From NCBI RefSeq assembly GCF_005869225.1, contig NZ_SWFP01000010.1, positions 186,001 through 250,000 of the forward strand: 64,000 bases of DNA. The letters run 5' to 3'. A model generated the notes under the pieces. The model ran no database searches. It saw nothing but the letters and a program-made list of their open reading frames with translations, and was not told where the DNA came from. Of this stretch, positions 15,489 to 24,848 are shown in pieces. Numbering within the stretch: the first letter of the stretch is position 1; each line of letters begins with the position of its first letter. This stretch comes from Dyadobacter bucti. Lineage in GTDB: Bacteria > Bacteroidota > Bacteroidia > Cytophagales > Spirosomataceae. A program made the translations under genes and the position numbers.

Positions 15489-16688
15489 ATGAATATTCTT
15501 GTCATCAATTCCGGGAGCAGTTCCTTAAAATACCAGCTTTTCAAAATGCCGGTTGAAGAGCCTTTATGCGTAGGGCTGATTGAGCGGATCGGCGAGCCCA
15601 ATGCCTTCATACGTCACAAAGACCTGCGCGGAGAGCAGCCCAAAATTATGGAAAGGGATATTCTGATCTCGAACCATGAAGAAGGATTGCATCACATTGT
15701 AGCTATGCTCCGTGATCCTGAAACAGGAATGATATCAAAACCGGAGGAAATTGACGTCGTCGGGCACAGAGTGGTTCATGGAGGTGAATATTTTTCCGGG
15801 GCTGTAGTGATCAACGAGGAGGTAAAGGAGGATATCAGGGAACTGTTTTCTCTTGCGCCCCTGCATAACCCCGTCAATTATCAATGTATCGAATTTGCCG
15901 AAAAGGACTTTCCGGCTGCAAAACAGGTGGCAGTTTTTGATACTGCATTTCATCATACCATGCCGGAAAAGGCATTTTTATATGCGATCCCCGAGTATTA
16001 TCATAGCGAAAAAAAGATCAGGGCTTATGGTTTTCACGGGACCAGCCATAGGTACGTAAGCAAAATAGCAATGGACTGGCTGGGGAAACCTGATGCTAAA
16101 ATCATCAGCATCCATTTGGGTAACGGTTGCAGTATAGCGGCAATTGACAGTGGCAAATCTGTGGATACCAGCATGGGATTCGGTCCGGTGAGCGGCCTGA
16201 TCATGGGTACAAGATCAGGTGATATCGATCCGTCTGTGATCTTTCACTTGCTGCAACATGAAGATAAAACTCCGGAAGAGGTACATAACCTGCTGAATAA
16301 AGAGTCGGGGTTGCTGGGATTGACAGGTTCTGTGGATATGCGGGATATCCGAAAAGCGCTGGAATCAGGTGACCAGGATGCAGAGTTGGCGATGGAAATG
16401 TATGCTTACCGTATTAAAAAATACATTGGAGCCTATATCGCGGTTCTCAATGGTGTGGATGCATTGTTATTTACGGCCGGTGTGGGAGAAAATGATTTCA
16501 GGATGCGCGCCAGAATTTGTCACAATATGGAGTATTTACAGATCCATATTGATAACGAGAAAAACAAAATATTCCGTGAGGGGATCAGGGAGATAAATAT
16601 GCCGGAGTCACAGGTGAAATTACTGGTTGTGCCTACAAATGAGGAGCTTGAGATAGCTCGGGAGTGCTTTGAGTTACTACATCAATGA
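15489..16688 (+). CDS. ackA: Acetate kinase
   Basis: AckA converts acetyl phosphate and ADP to acetate and ATP. The 399-residue protein carries MNILVINSGSSSLKYQLF (phosphate-binding loop), VVHGGEYF, AVFDTAFHHTMP, YGFHGTSHRYVS, SIHLGNGCSIAAI, MGTRSGDIDPSV and LFTAGVGEND, all typical of acetokinases. It is the second gene of the pta-ackA operon and acts in the cytoplasm. No terminator is evident after the stop: the following 177 bases hold the operator region of the TetR gene. Confidence 0.98.
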   Translation: MNILVINSGSSSLKYQLFKMPVEEPLCVGLIERIGEPNAFIRHKDLRGEQPKIMERDILISNHEEGLHHIVAMLRDPETGMISKPEEIDVVGHRVVHGGEYFSGAVVINEEVKEDIRELFSLAPLHNPVNYQCIEFAEKDFPAAKQVAVFDTAFHHTMPEKAFLYAIPEYYHSEKKIRAYGFHGTSHRYVSKIAMDWLGKPDAKIISIHLGNGCSIAAIDSGKSVDTSMGFGPVSGLIMGTRSGDIDPSVIFHLLQHEDKTPEEVHNLLNKESGLLGLTGSVDMRDIRKALESGDQDAELAMEMYAYRIKKYIGAYIAVLNGVDALLFTAGVGENDFRMRARICHNMEYLQIHIDNEKNKIFREGIREINMPESQVKLLVVPTNEELEIARECFELLHQ

Positions 16689-16736
16689 TAACTTTATGCA
16701 ACTTGAGATAGTATTATTTGAATAAATTTTTCTACT

Positions 16737-16761
16737 AAACGACCATTTTAAATGGTTGTTT
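16737..16761. promoter_or_regulatory. Palindromic operator before the TetR gene
   Basis: AAACGACCATTT-T-AAATGGTTGTTT is a 25-base palindrome with 11 of 12 arm positions paired. Related half-sites lie before the efflux operon at 17500-17524. The place and symmetry fit a TetR dimer site. Confidence 0.6.
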
Positions 16762-16865
16762 AAATTATTCATTTAAAACACTTGCAGGATATTATTTTAT
16801 TCCAGACCTTTGGTTTGTAGTAGAGGGAAATTCTATACACAGTAGGAACCTAATTAGCTAAAAAA

Positions 16866-17480
16866 GTGAGGTGCGTAACAGAAAAAAGTGAGGACAAGAT
16901 CAAGGAGGCGGCCAGGAGGGTTTTTCTGAAAAAAGGTTTTGACGGAACCACATCACGTGATATAGCACGTGAGGCGGATATGAATATTGCGCTTACGAAT
17001 TATTATTTCAGAAGTAAGGAAAAGCTTTTTCTAGAGATTTTTAAGGATGTTCTCGATGAATATATCAAGGACATGCTGGAAATACTCAACCGGCCGATCG
17101 GTCTGAAGGAGAAAATAAGTGAGATGATAGAAAACGATTTCCGGATGATGAAGACGGAGCCGGACCTGATCATTTTTATTATGAATGAGGTGCATAAGGA
17201 GCCTGATCGTCTTTTTTCAGATAATTCAATCTGCAGGTTGCTTGAATCATCTCTTTTTGTAAAACAGCTTGATGAGGGTATTGCAAACGGAACTGTGCGC
17301 CCGATCCGTATGGAAAACATCCTCCCGCTAATGAAAGGTTGTATTGAGTTTATTTATGTAGGGAAACACATTCACAAGAATCTTTTCAATCTGAATGACG
17401 ACGAATTTGAAAAATATGCCCAGGAGCAGAAGGAGCATGTTAAAGCCATGGTCTGCAATTACCTGATGCTGAAAGATTGA
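16866..17480 (+). CDS. TetR-family transcriptional regulator
   Basis: The 204-residue protein has an N-terminal TetR helix-turn-helix (about residues 8-55), with AARRVFLKKGFDGTTSRDIA and then NIALTNYYFRSKEKLFLEI. The C-terminal ligand domain is divergent, as usual. The start is a GTG at 16866, since no ATG lies before the HTH. A second GTG nine bases later is also possible. It precedes a TolC/adaptor/RND operon by 58 bases on the same strand and most likely represses both itself and the pump. The shared operator-like sequences support this. The inducer is unknown. Confidence 0.92.
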   Translation: MRCVTEKSEDKIKEAARRVFLKKGFDGTTSRDIAREADMNIALTNYYFRSKEKLFLEIFKDVLDEYIKDMLEILNRPIGLKEKISEMIENDFRMMKTEPDLIIFIMNEVHKEPDRLFSDNSICRLLESSLFVKQLDEGIANGTVRPIRMENILPLMKGCIEFIYVGKHIHKNLFNLNDDEFEKYAQEQKEHVKAMVCNYLMLKD

Positions 17481-17499
17481 TTTTTTTTGCCCTTTTCTT

Positions 17500-17524
17500 A
17501 AACAAACATTTAAAATAAACATTT
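17500..17524 (+). promoter_or_regulatory. Tandem operator half-sites before the efflux operon
   Basis: AAACAAACATTT (17500-17511) and AAATAAACATTT (17513-17524) are direct repeats. They match the half-site AAACAACCATTT read from the palindrome at 16737-16761 at 11 and 10 of 12 positions. They sit 15 bases before the tolC-like start. Confidence 0.5.
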
Positions 17525-17538
17525 ACCGTCTAGCGGCC

Positions 17539-18858
17539 ATGAAATTGAAATTTCATTTACCCATACTTTTGTCTTTATTTTTTGCAGAGGGCGTCCAGGC
17601 GCAGGAATTAAGCCTGAACCAGCTGCTGGATGCGGCCTTGAAAAATAATTTTGATGTACAGTCCGCTCAATTGGACGAAAAGAAAACAAATGCAAGAATT
17701 GATGAAGTAAAATCGAACCTGTTACCGTCTGTAACTGTACAGGGAGATTATAGACGTTACATCAAGATCCCTGGTCAGGTTGTGCCGGCTAGTGCTTTCG
17801 GAGGTCCGGAGGGAACCTACACGACATTGGCATTTGGATTGCCTTATAATTTGTCAACAACTGCACAGGTAACGCAGGCGCTGTACAATCCGTCGGTAAG
17901 GTACGCTCTGAAAGCGGCAAACCTGAACCGGGAGCTGACCTCGCTGAGTACTGTGAAAACTAAGGAAGATGTGGCTTACAATGTTACTGACGCATATTAC
18001 AACTTGGTGACCGTGGTCCAGCAGATGGCATTTCTCGACAGTAACCTGCTTTCACTGGACCGTCTCTACAAGGTTTCGGACTTGCTTTATCAGAACCAGT
18101 TGGGGCAGCGGGTAGACAAGGACCGTATCATGATCAACAAAACAACTACGGAAACCCAGCTGGCTACGTTGAAGGATAATTACCAGCAATTGGTGAATCT
18201 TCTGAAATTTTACACAGGGACACCTCAGTCCGAACCGCTCCGTATAGCTGTAAGCGTTAGTGAAGTCATGTTGCCCTCGGGTAGCGGTTTTGACGAAAAA
18301 AGGCGTACAGATGTAATGCTTCTTGAGAAACAGCGGGAATTGAATTCCTTACAGGACAAGAACATTAAGGCAGGGTTTATACCAACCGTAAACGCTTATG
18401 GCACAGCAAATTTGACTTACTATGGAAAAGGGGGTGAGTACTCCACTTTTCAGCAGGTGCCGGGTTACTGGGCGGGATTACAGTTGAACTGGAGCGTTTT
18501 TGACGGCTATGCAAGAAAGGCAAAACGCCGCCAGAACGAGATAGATAATGACAAGCTTGCGGTTCAGCTGAAACAGGTGAGCCAGTCGATACAAATGGAA
18601 GAAGCGAATGCCAGAAACAAGTTTTCGGTGGAGCAGCGGAATATAGATGCGAAGAAAGAACAGGTTGCTTTGGCAGACAGGGTTTACAAACAGATCCAAT
18701 TGCAGTTTAAAGAGGGGGTTGTGTCGCTGACCGATGTGATCCAGGCAGAAAACAGCCTTCTGGACGCGCAAAGCAACTATCTGACCTCTCTCGTTCAGAT
18801 ACTGAAAGCAGAACTGGAATGGAAAAAGGCGACCGGTTCATTGATAGCCAAGGAATAA
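17539..18858 (+). CDS. TolC-family outer membrane efflux protein
   Basis: The 439-residue protein has a signal peptide (MKLKFHLPILLSLFFAEGVQ, cleaved before QELSLNQ) and the long alternating helical repeats of TolC-type channels. Family features are the ALKNNFDVQSAQLDEKKTNA start of the first repeat, AAQVTQALYNP-like strand segments (TAQVTQALYNPSVRYAL), and the late KEGVVSLTDVIQAENSLLDA segment before the final helix. It forms the outer-membrane exit duct of the pump encoded by the next two genes, with an adaptor 71 bases downstream. Confidence 0.94.
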   Translation: MKLKFHLPILLSLFFAEGVQAQELSLNQLLDAALKNNFDVQSAQLDEKKTNARIDEVKSNLLPSVTVQGDYRRYIKIPGQVVPASAFGGPEGTYTTLAFGLPYNLSTTAQVTQALYNPSVRYALKAANLNRELTSLSTVKTKEDVAYNVTDAYYNLVTVVQQMAFLDSNLLSLDRLYKVSDLLYQNQLGQRVDKDRIMINKTTTETQLATLKDNYQQLVNLLKFYTGTPQSEPLRIAVSVSEVMLPSGSGFDEKRRTDVMLLEKQRELNSLQDKNIKAGFIPTVNAYGTANLTYYGKGGEYSTFQQVPGYWAGLQLNWSVFDGYARKAKRRQNEIDNDKLAVQLKQVSQSIQMEEANARNKFSVEQRNIDAKKEQVALADRVYKQIQLQFKEGVVSLTDVIQAENSLLDAQSNYLTSLVQILKAELEWKKATGSLIAKE

Positions 18859-18929
18859 TAAGAATTTACAAAATATATAAACCCGCCGGTGGCCTCGCCA
18901 TGATACCGGTTCTTTAAACACCAGAAACG

Positions 18930-19979
18930 ATGAAACGTCTTTTTATTTTTTTAGGCATAATTGCAGTAATAGGACTTACCGCAGCCAAGCTGCTGAGCAA
19001 CAAGGAAGCTACAGAAAAGAAAGTCTATATACCCGAAGCGGATCCGAAAGTCGGGGTGAAAACTGCCAGGGCCGAAATGCGGGAGTTGTCTCAGGAAACG
19101 GCCTTTTTGGGATCTTTTGCTCCGAATCGAAAAGTAGAGATACGTCCCCAGGCGGGAGGTGAAATCATCCGTCTCAACATCACGGAAGGCCAGGCAATTG
19201 GTGCAGGTCAGCAGATCGCAAAGCTGGACGACGACCAGCTCAGGTTCCAAGTCGAGGCTTTGCAGGTAACATTGGAGGGATACCAGAATGACCTGAAAAG
19301 GTATGAAGTGCTTGTGAAGGGTGACGCGGTCCCGGCTGTAAACCTGGAAAGGACGCAGCTGAGCATCCGCAGCACGCAGGCGCAGATCAAGCAGCTTAAT
19401 AAGCAGATCGCCAATACAAATATAGTAGCGCCGTTTTCCGGTATAGTAACTTCCAAACTGGTTGAAAAAGGCTCGGTAGTATCCCTGGGCACTCCTATGG
19501 CGGAAATCACCGATATATCTTCATTGAAGCTGGTTGTGAACATCCCTGAAAAATCGGTCAATCATTTTCGTCCGGGCCAGACTATTGATGTGAGAACGGA
19601 AGTTTATCCCGGCAAAAGCTTTAAAGGTAAAGTAACGATGATCAGCGCGGAGGGTGATGAGGCGCATAATTACCCTGTAGAAATTACCGTGCAGAATTCG
19701 AAAGACAACCCCTTGAAAGCCGGTATGTACGGTTCGATCGCGAATTCTTCCGGCATGAAAGGCGAAACACTAACGGTACCAAGGCAAGCTATCATGGGCT
19801 CCGCCAAGCAGCCGCAGCTATATGTGGTCGAAAATGGAAAGGCCGCTTTGCGCGACGTGCAGATCGGGCTGACAACCAATGATTATTACGAAATCACGAA
19901 AGGTCTGAAATACAACGACGTGGTAGTGACCAGCGGGCAGATCAATCTTCAGAACGGTACATCGGTGATCGCTCAGTAA
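18930..19979 (+). CDS. RND efflux periplasmic adaptor subunit
   Basis: This 349-residue membrane-fusion protein links the RND pump to the TolC channel. It has an N-terminal membrane anchor (MKRLFIFLGIIAVIGLTAAK), a biotinyl-lipoyl-like half motif (VEIRPQAGGEIIRLNITEGQ), a helical hairpin (about residues 100-160), the second lipoyl half (IVAPFSGIVTSKLVEKGSVV), and beta-barrel and membrane-proximal domains (about 195-345). It lies between the outer-membrane and inner-membrane pump genes, 21 bases before the latter. Confidence 0.95.
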   Translation: MKRLFIFLGIIAVIGLTAAKLLSNKEATEKKVYIPEADPKVGVKTARAEMRELSQETAFLGSFAPNRKVEIRPQAGGEIIRLNITEGQAIGAGQQIAKLDDDQLRFQVEALQVTLEGYQNDLKRYEVLVKGDAVPAVNLERTQLSIRSTQAQIKQLNKQIANTNIVAPFSGIVTSKLVEKGSVVSLGTPMAEITDISSLKLVVNIPEKSVNHFRPGQTIDVRTEVYPGKSFKGKVTMISAEGDEAHNYPVEITVQNSKDNPLKAGMYGSIANSSGMKGETLTVPRQAIMGSAKQPQLYVVENGKAALRDVQIGLTTNDYYEITKGLKYNDVVVTSGQINLQNGTSVIAQ

Positions 19980-19999
19980 TATAACCGGACTAAGAAATT

Positions 20000-22900
20000 A
20001 TGAAATTCATAGAAACAGTCATCAAACGTCCGTCCATGATTATCGTGCTTTTCGCGATATTGTTCCTGGGCGGGTTGGTATCCTATAATCAGCTGAGCTA
20101 CGTGCTGCTGCCGGAATTTTCGGTACCTACTATTACCATTACAACCTTGTATCCTGGTGCTGCCCCTTCAGAAGTTGAGGCAGAGATCAGTAAAAAAGTT
20201 GAAGACGCAGTATCGGGTCTCGACAATATAGAAGAGGTTACCTCGAAATCGTTTGAAAGTGCCTCGCTGGTGATCGTGCAGTTCAAAGCCGGTACTGATA
20301 TTGACAAGGCACTGGAAGATGCACAGCGAGATATCAACAATATGCTGAGCGACCTGCCCGACGACGCAGAAACACCATCATTGTCCAAAATATCGCCTAG
20401 CGACCAGCCTATCATGCAGCTGCTCGCAACTTCAAATCTTCCCAATGAAGTGTTTTATCAGCAGGTAGAAGACAAATATCTTCCCGTTCTCCAGCAAATA
20501 GAGGGGGTTGCGGAAATCAATATGGTAGGGGGTGACCAGCGGGAGATCCGGGTGAATGTGAACAATGATAAACTCAAATTCTACGGTTTGTCCTTATTAC
20601 AGGTGACCCAGGTGATCAACCAGGCCAACCTCGATTTCCCTACCGGAAAAGTAAAAAGTGCTTCCGAAAACATGACATTGCGTCTGGCCGGGAAATTTAC
20701 TACCCTGGACGATATCCGCAATCTTGTGATCACTTCACCGGTGAACGGCAGCCCGATCCGCGTGGGTGACGTGGCAAGCATTACCGACGGTCTGGGTGAT
20801 TCGGAGAGTATCAGCCGGTACAATGGCGTAAATGGTATTGGTTTATTTATAAAAAAACAATCCGACGCCAATGCGGTAGAGATCAGTAAGTCGGTGCAGA
20901 AAAAGCTGGCAGATATTGAAAAGATCAATGCCAAAGACAAGGTGAAATTCGCCATTGCATACGATAGCAGCATTTTTACGCTGGAATCGGTTGAAGCGGT
21001 AACCCATGACCTGATCCTGGCTGTGGTGCTAGTGGCGGCGGTTATGCTTTTGTTCCTGCACAGTTTCAGGAATGCATTTATCGTGATGGTTTCGGTGCCT
21101 GCCTCACTGATCTCCGCATTTCTGTTCATGAATGTAATGGGTTATTCGCTGAACCTGATGACGCTCCTGGCACTTTCGCTCGTGATCGGTATCCTGGTGG
21201 ATGACTCTATTGTGGTCCTCGAAAACATTCAGCGGCATTTGGAAATGGGTAAAAACCGCTGGCAGGCAACGATCGACGGTGTTACCGAAATCGGATTTGC
21301 TGCGATTGCGATCACGCTGGTAATTGTGGTGGTTTTTGTACCAATTACAATGGTGAATTCGGTGATCGCCGATTTGCTGCGCCAGTTTTCATTGACAGTC
21401 GCTTTTGCAACACTGATCAGCTTACTGGTGAGCTTTACCCTCACGCCCTGGATGACTTCCAAACTGGCGCGGGTGGAGCATCTTGATCCCAAGAATCCTT
21501 TTCAGGCATTTTTGTTAAAATTTGAACAGGGGCTTATCGCCCTTACCAAAGGATATCATAGCAGTCTTGAATGGGTTTTAGGTCATAAACTCGCTTTTTC
21601 AGGCATATTGATCGCATTGTTCGGTATGACAGCCTGGGTAATGAGCCTCGGGATTATAGGGTCGGAGTTTGTGGCGCAGGGTGATCAGGGGAAATTCCTG
21701 CTGACCATGAAACTGGATAAAAACGCATCTCTCCAGCAGAATAACCTGACGGCAAGAAGCATTGAGGACTATCTTAGGAAAAAGCCGGAAGTAAGCACGA
21801 TTTTCGCAAATGTAGGTGGTGCAAGTACTGGGTTGAACAGCTCCGGGCAAGGCGAAACGAACCGTACGGAGCTTACCGTCGAACTGATACCGCTGGAAGA
21901 CCGCGAAAACGGGCAGTCGACGGAATCGTACATGCTCGATGTGCGCAAGCAGCTTGAACAGAAATTTGCCGGTGTGGAGTTCAACTCGGCCACGATAGGG
22001 ATGGTGAGCTCCGGCGCTTCGCCTATTGAGATATTTCTTTCCGGAGATAACCTGGACGAAACGCTTGTTTCTGCAAATAATCTGGCCAATCGCCTGAAAA
22101 AGACACCCGGCGCCAATGACGTGAACGTGTCCGTAGAAGCTGGAAACCCGGAAGTTCGTGTAGATATCGACCGCGAGAAAATGGCGAAACTCGGCTTGGA
22201 TATCCAGACGGTAGGAGCTACGATGCAAAATGCGTTCGCCGGTAATGACGATTCCAAATTCCGTGACGGAGGCGAAGATTACGACATCCGTATCATGCTC
22301 GATGCCTTTGACCGGAAAAATCCGGACGATGTGAAAGAGATCAGCTTCTTCAGTCCGGCGGCGAAACGTCCGGTGCGCCTGGCAGAATTTGCGGATGTGA
22401 AGCTTAGTACCGGTCCTTCGGTACTGGAAAGAAAAAACCGCCGTTCATCTGTGACAGTTACTGCCAATACGCTTGGTATAGGCTCGGGGACACTCGTTGC
22501 CAATATTCAGCAGGATCTTATCAAAAATCCTCTTCCCGATGATATTACACTAACTTGGGGAGGTGACGCCAAGAACCAGAGCGAAGGTTTCGGTTCTCTG
22601 GGGCTTGCAATGCTTGCCGGTCTGCTGCTGGTATACTTCATCATGGTGCTGCTTTACGACAGTTTTGTGTATCCGTTCGTCGTTTTGTTCTCCATTCCTG
22701 TGGCTGTGGTAGGAGCGTTGCTGGCCCTGGCGTTATCATCATCGAACATCGGTATTTTCGCCCTCCTGGGTATGCTGATGCTGATTGGGCTGGTGGTGAA
22801 AAATGCGATCCTGATCGTGGACTTTGCCAATCAGCAAAAAGAGCAGGGTGTACCATTCAGAAAAGCCATATTACATGCCGGAGAGGAACGTTTGAGGCCT

Positions 22901-23146
22901 ATTCTTATGACAACCATTGCGATGGTGATCGGTATGGTGCCGATCGCTACGGCAACAGGGGCGGGAGCGGAATGGAAAAACTCGCTGGCCTGGGTTTTAA
23001 TAGGCGGGCTGACCAGCTCTATGGTGCTGACTATCTACCTCGTACCCATGGCCTACTACCTGGTAGACAGGCTTGGGGAGAAATGGGCGGCTTTTCGGGG
23101 CAGGTCCGGTAAGGTGCAGGAGCGTGTTGTAACACAGGAGGTATAG
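20000..23146 (+). CDS. RND-type multidrug efflux permease (AcrB/HAE1-like)
   Basis: The 1048-residue inner-membrane pump has the normal RND duplication: twelve membrane helices with two large periplasmic loops. Helix 4 keeps the proton-relay pair of Asp residues in LVIGILVDDSIVVLENIQRH. The start MKFIETVIKRPSMIIVLFAI and the loop LPEFSVPTITITTLYPGA are typical of the hydrophobe/amphiphile exporters. The second half has GLVVKNAILIVDFANQQKEQ and RPILMTTIAMVIGMVPIATA. Substrates are probably amphiphilic drugs or lipids, but the sequence does not say which. It is the last gene of the TetR-controlled operon. Confidence 0.97.
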   Translation: MKFIETVIKRPSMIIVLFAILFLGGLVSYNQLSYVLLPEFSVPTITITTLYPGAAPSEVEAEISKKVEDAVSGLDNIEEVTSKSFESASLVIVQFKAGTDIDKALEDAQRDINNMLSDLPDDAETPSLSKISPSDQPIMQLLATSNLPNEVFYQQVEDKYLPVLQQIEGVAEINMVGGDQREIRVNVNNDKLKFYGLSLLQVTQVINQANLDFPTGKVKSASENMTLRLAGKFTTLDDIRNLVITSPVNGSPIRVGDVASITDGLGDSESISRYNGVNGIGLFIKKQSDANAVEISKSVQKKLADIEKINAKDKVKFAIAYDSSIFTLESVEAVTHDLILAVVLVAAVMLLFLHSFRNAFIVMVSVPASLISAFLFMNVMGYSLNLMTLLALSLVIGILVDDSIVVLENIQRHLEMGKNRWQATIDGVTEIGFAAIAITLVIVVVFVPITMVNSVIADLLRQFSLTVAFATLISLLVSFTLTPWMTSKLARVEHLDPKNPFQAFLLKFEQGLIALTKGYHSSLEWVLGHKLAFSGILIALFGMTAWVMSLGIIGSEFVAQGDQGKFLLTMKLDKNASLQQNNLTARSIEDYLRKKPEVSTIFANVGGASTGLNSSGQGETNRTELTVELIPLEDRENGQSTESYMLDVRKQLEQKFAGVEFNSATIGMVSSGASPIEIFLSGDNLDETLVSANNLANRLKKTPGANDVNVSVEAGNPEVRVDIDREKMAKLGLDIQTVGATMQNAFAGNDDSKFRDGGEDYDIRIMLDAFDRKNPDDVKEISFFSPAAKRPVRLAEFADVKLSTGPSVLERKNRRSSVTVTANTLGIGSGTLVANIQQDLIKNPLPDDITLTWGGDAKNQSEGFGSLGLAMLAGLLLVYFIMVLLYDSFVYPFVVLFSIPVAVVGALLALALSSSNIGIFALLGMLMLIGLVVKNAILIVDFANQQKEQGVPFRKAILHAGEERLRPILMTTIAMVIGMVPIATATGAGAEWKNSLAWVLIGGLTSSMVLTIYLVPMAYYLVDRLGEKWAAFRGRSGKVQERVVTQEV

Positions 23147-23642
23147 GGGGCCGGGTTAGCGGACATAAAAAAATCCCTGTTTTAACTTTTTTAAACTTTG
23201 GTCGTAAAGAAAACCAAAGTCGGTCAGAGCTTGGCAATTACTCATCGGGTTATGCAAATTGAGGGAAGAATAATTTTTCAATTTAACGGTATAATGCAAA
23301 ATGAATGGTTGTTTTGTGAACTAGTGAGGCAGCTATCGGGTTTATCTTTTAACTTTGATTACCACCTGATAATATCCGGTAAAAATCTGCAGTTTGAAAA
23401 TGGATATGACACCAGGTCTTTCCGGAAAATCGCAGGCGTAAATGGTTGCTGGAATGAAATTGGTAATGAGAGGGAAGCCGGTGAAAAAGCTGACATTTTA
23501 ACAGACTCAAAGTTCATTAAAACGACTAAAAATGGAAAGAAAAGACTACAATACCAATTGATCAATCTTCTGTCAGGTGCTACCACCTGATGCCGACTGG
23601 CACCCCTCAAAAAGAAGCTGTTGATTCTGACATTAATTATTT
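23147..23642 (+). promoter_or_regulatory. Leader/promoter region of the sphingolipid cluster
   Basis: No convincing gene is seen in this 496-base gap. It contains an inverted repeat ACTTTGGT/ACCAAAGT (23195-23220) and a -7-like TAACTTTG (23350-23357). The 10-mer ACCACCTGAT occurs twice (23361-23370 and 23582-23591). A perfect hairpin TCAGGTG-CTAC-CACCTGA (23573-23590) ends 52 bases before the spt ATG. The hairpin lacks a T tract, so regulation of leader structure or a protein site is more likely than a terminator. Confidence 0.45.
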
Positions 23643-24848
23643 ATGGGTAAAAAATTGAATAACCGAATTGCCGAATTCAAAGACGCGGCTATAATAAGAG
23701 CAAAAGGTCTTTATCCTTATTTCAGGCCAATCGAATCCGGCCAGGACACCGAGGTCATTATTAACGGAAAGCCCGTTCTCATGTTTGGATCTAATTCATA
23801 TCTGGGACTTACTTCTCATCCTTATATCATCGAAGAATCGCAAAAAGCTGTTCAGAAATATGGTACAGGATGCGCAGGATCGCGTTTTCTGAACGGGACG
23901 CTGGATATCCACGAAGAGCTGGAAAGAAGGCTCGCGAAGTACACGGGAAAAGAAGATTCTGTTCTTTTCAGTACGGGATATCAGGCAAACCTGGGCGCGT
24001 TATCAAGCCTTACAGGCCGTAACGATTATCTGATCCTCGACGAAAGTGATCACGCTTCCATCATCGATGGCAGTCGTCTTTCTTTTTCGAAAGTGATCAA
24101 GTATGCGCACAATGACATGAACGACCTCAGGAAAAAACTGAGTCTCTTGCCGGAAGAATCGGTAAAACTGATCGCGACCGACGGTATCTTCAGTATGGAA
24201 GGTGACATTGTGAAACTGCCTGAGCTGAATGCAATTGCGGAAGAATTTGATGCCTCTGTATTGGTCGACGACGCGCACAGCCTGGGTGTGATCGGAGAAA
24301 ATGGTGCCGGTACTGCCTCCTATTTTGGCCTCACCGAATCCACAGATCTGATCATGGGAACGTTCAGCAAGTCGCTGGCTTCACTGGGAGGTTTCATAGC
24401 CGGTGACGCGGCCACGATCGACTATCTGAAACACCGTGCCCGCTCACTGATGTTCAGCGCGAGTATGACGCCGGCAGCAGTTGGCAGCACGCTTGCAGCA
24501 TTGGACATCATCGAAACGGAGCCTGATCATATCGAGCGGCTTTGGGCCAATACCCGGTATGCCAAAGAACTATTACTCGTGAATGGTTTTGACCTGGGAA
24601 AAACAGAAAGCCCGATCTTGCCGGTGTACATCCGTGACAATGAAAAGACATTCCTGATGACCAGGTTGTTGCAGGAAGATGGCGTGTTCGTGAATCCGGT
24701 AGTATCGCCTGCAGTACGTCCTGAACATTCACTGATCCGGTTCTCGCTGATGGCTACGCATACTTTCAGCCAGATTGAAGAAGCAGTTGATAAAATGGCC
24801 AAAATATATCGTCAGATCTGTCCGGAAGCTGTTGCAGCAAGACTATGA
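23643..24848 (+). CDS. spt: Serine palmitoyltransferase-type alpha-oxoamine synthase
   Basis: This 401-residue PLP enzyme belongs to the family that condenses an amino acid with an acyl-CoA. Bacterial serine palmitoyltransferase makes 3-ketosphinganine, the first step to ceramide. Features are MFGSNSYLGLTSHP, GTGCAGSRFLNGTLDIHEEL, the Asp/His pair in VDDAHSLGVIGENGAG, and the PLP-lysine in GTFSKSLASLGGF. KBL and BioF are alternatives, but the RFLNGTL block and the two coupled genes behind it (bCerS-like and CerR-like) favour Spt. CapB, which makes capnine for sulfonolipids in gliding bacteroidetes, is also homologous and cannot be excluded. It overlaps the next gene by four bases (ATGA). Confidence 0.85.
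   Translation: MGKKLNNRIAEFKDAAIIRAKGLYPYFRPIESGQDTEVIINGKPVLMFGSNSYLGLTSHPYIIEESQKAVQKYGTGCAGSRFLNGTLDIHEELERRLAKYTGKEDSVLFSTGYQANLGALSSLTGRNDYLILDESDHASIIDGSRLSFSKVIKYAHNDMNDLRKKLSLLPEESVKLIATDGIFSMEGDIVKLPELNAIAEEFDASVLVDDAHSLGVIGENGAGTASYFGLTESTDLIMGTFSKSLASLGGFIAGDAATIDYLKHRARSLMFSASMTPAAVGSTLAALDIIETEPDHIERLWANTRYAKELLLVNGFDLGKTESPILPVYIRDNEKTFLMTRLLQEDGVFVNPVVSPAVRPEHSLIRFSLMATHTFSQIEEAVDKMAKIYRQICPEAVAARL

Noticed and set aside
17500..17524. Possible primary-sigma promoter before the tolC-like gene
   Set aside because: A TTTG lies at 17486-17489 but the bases at the expected -7 position read TAAAATAA, which does not fit TAnnTTTG.
23198..23590. Open frame of 130 codons on the plus strand between the RND pump and spt
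   Set aside because: Composition is uneven, no family pattern is seen, and it covers the repeats and hairpin of the leader. More likely non-coding.
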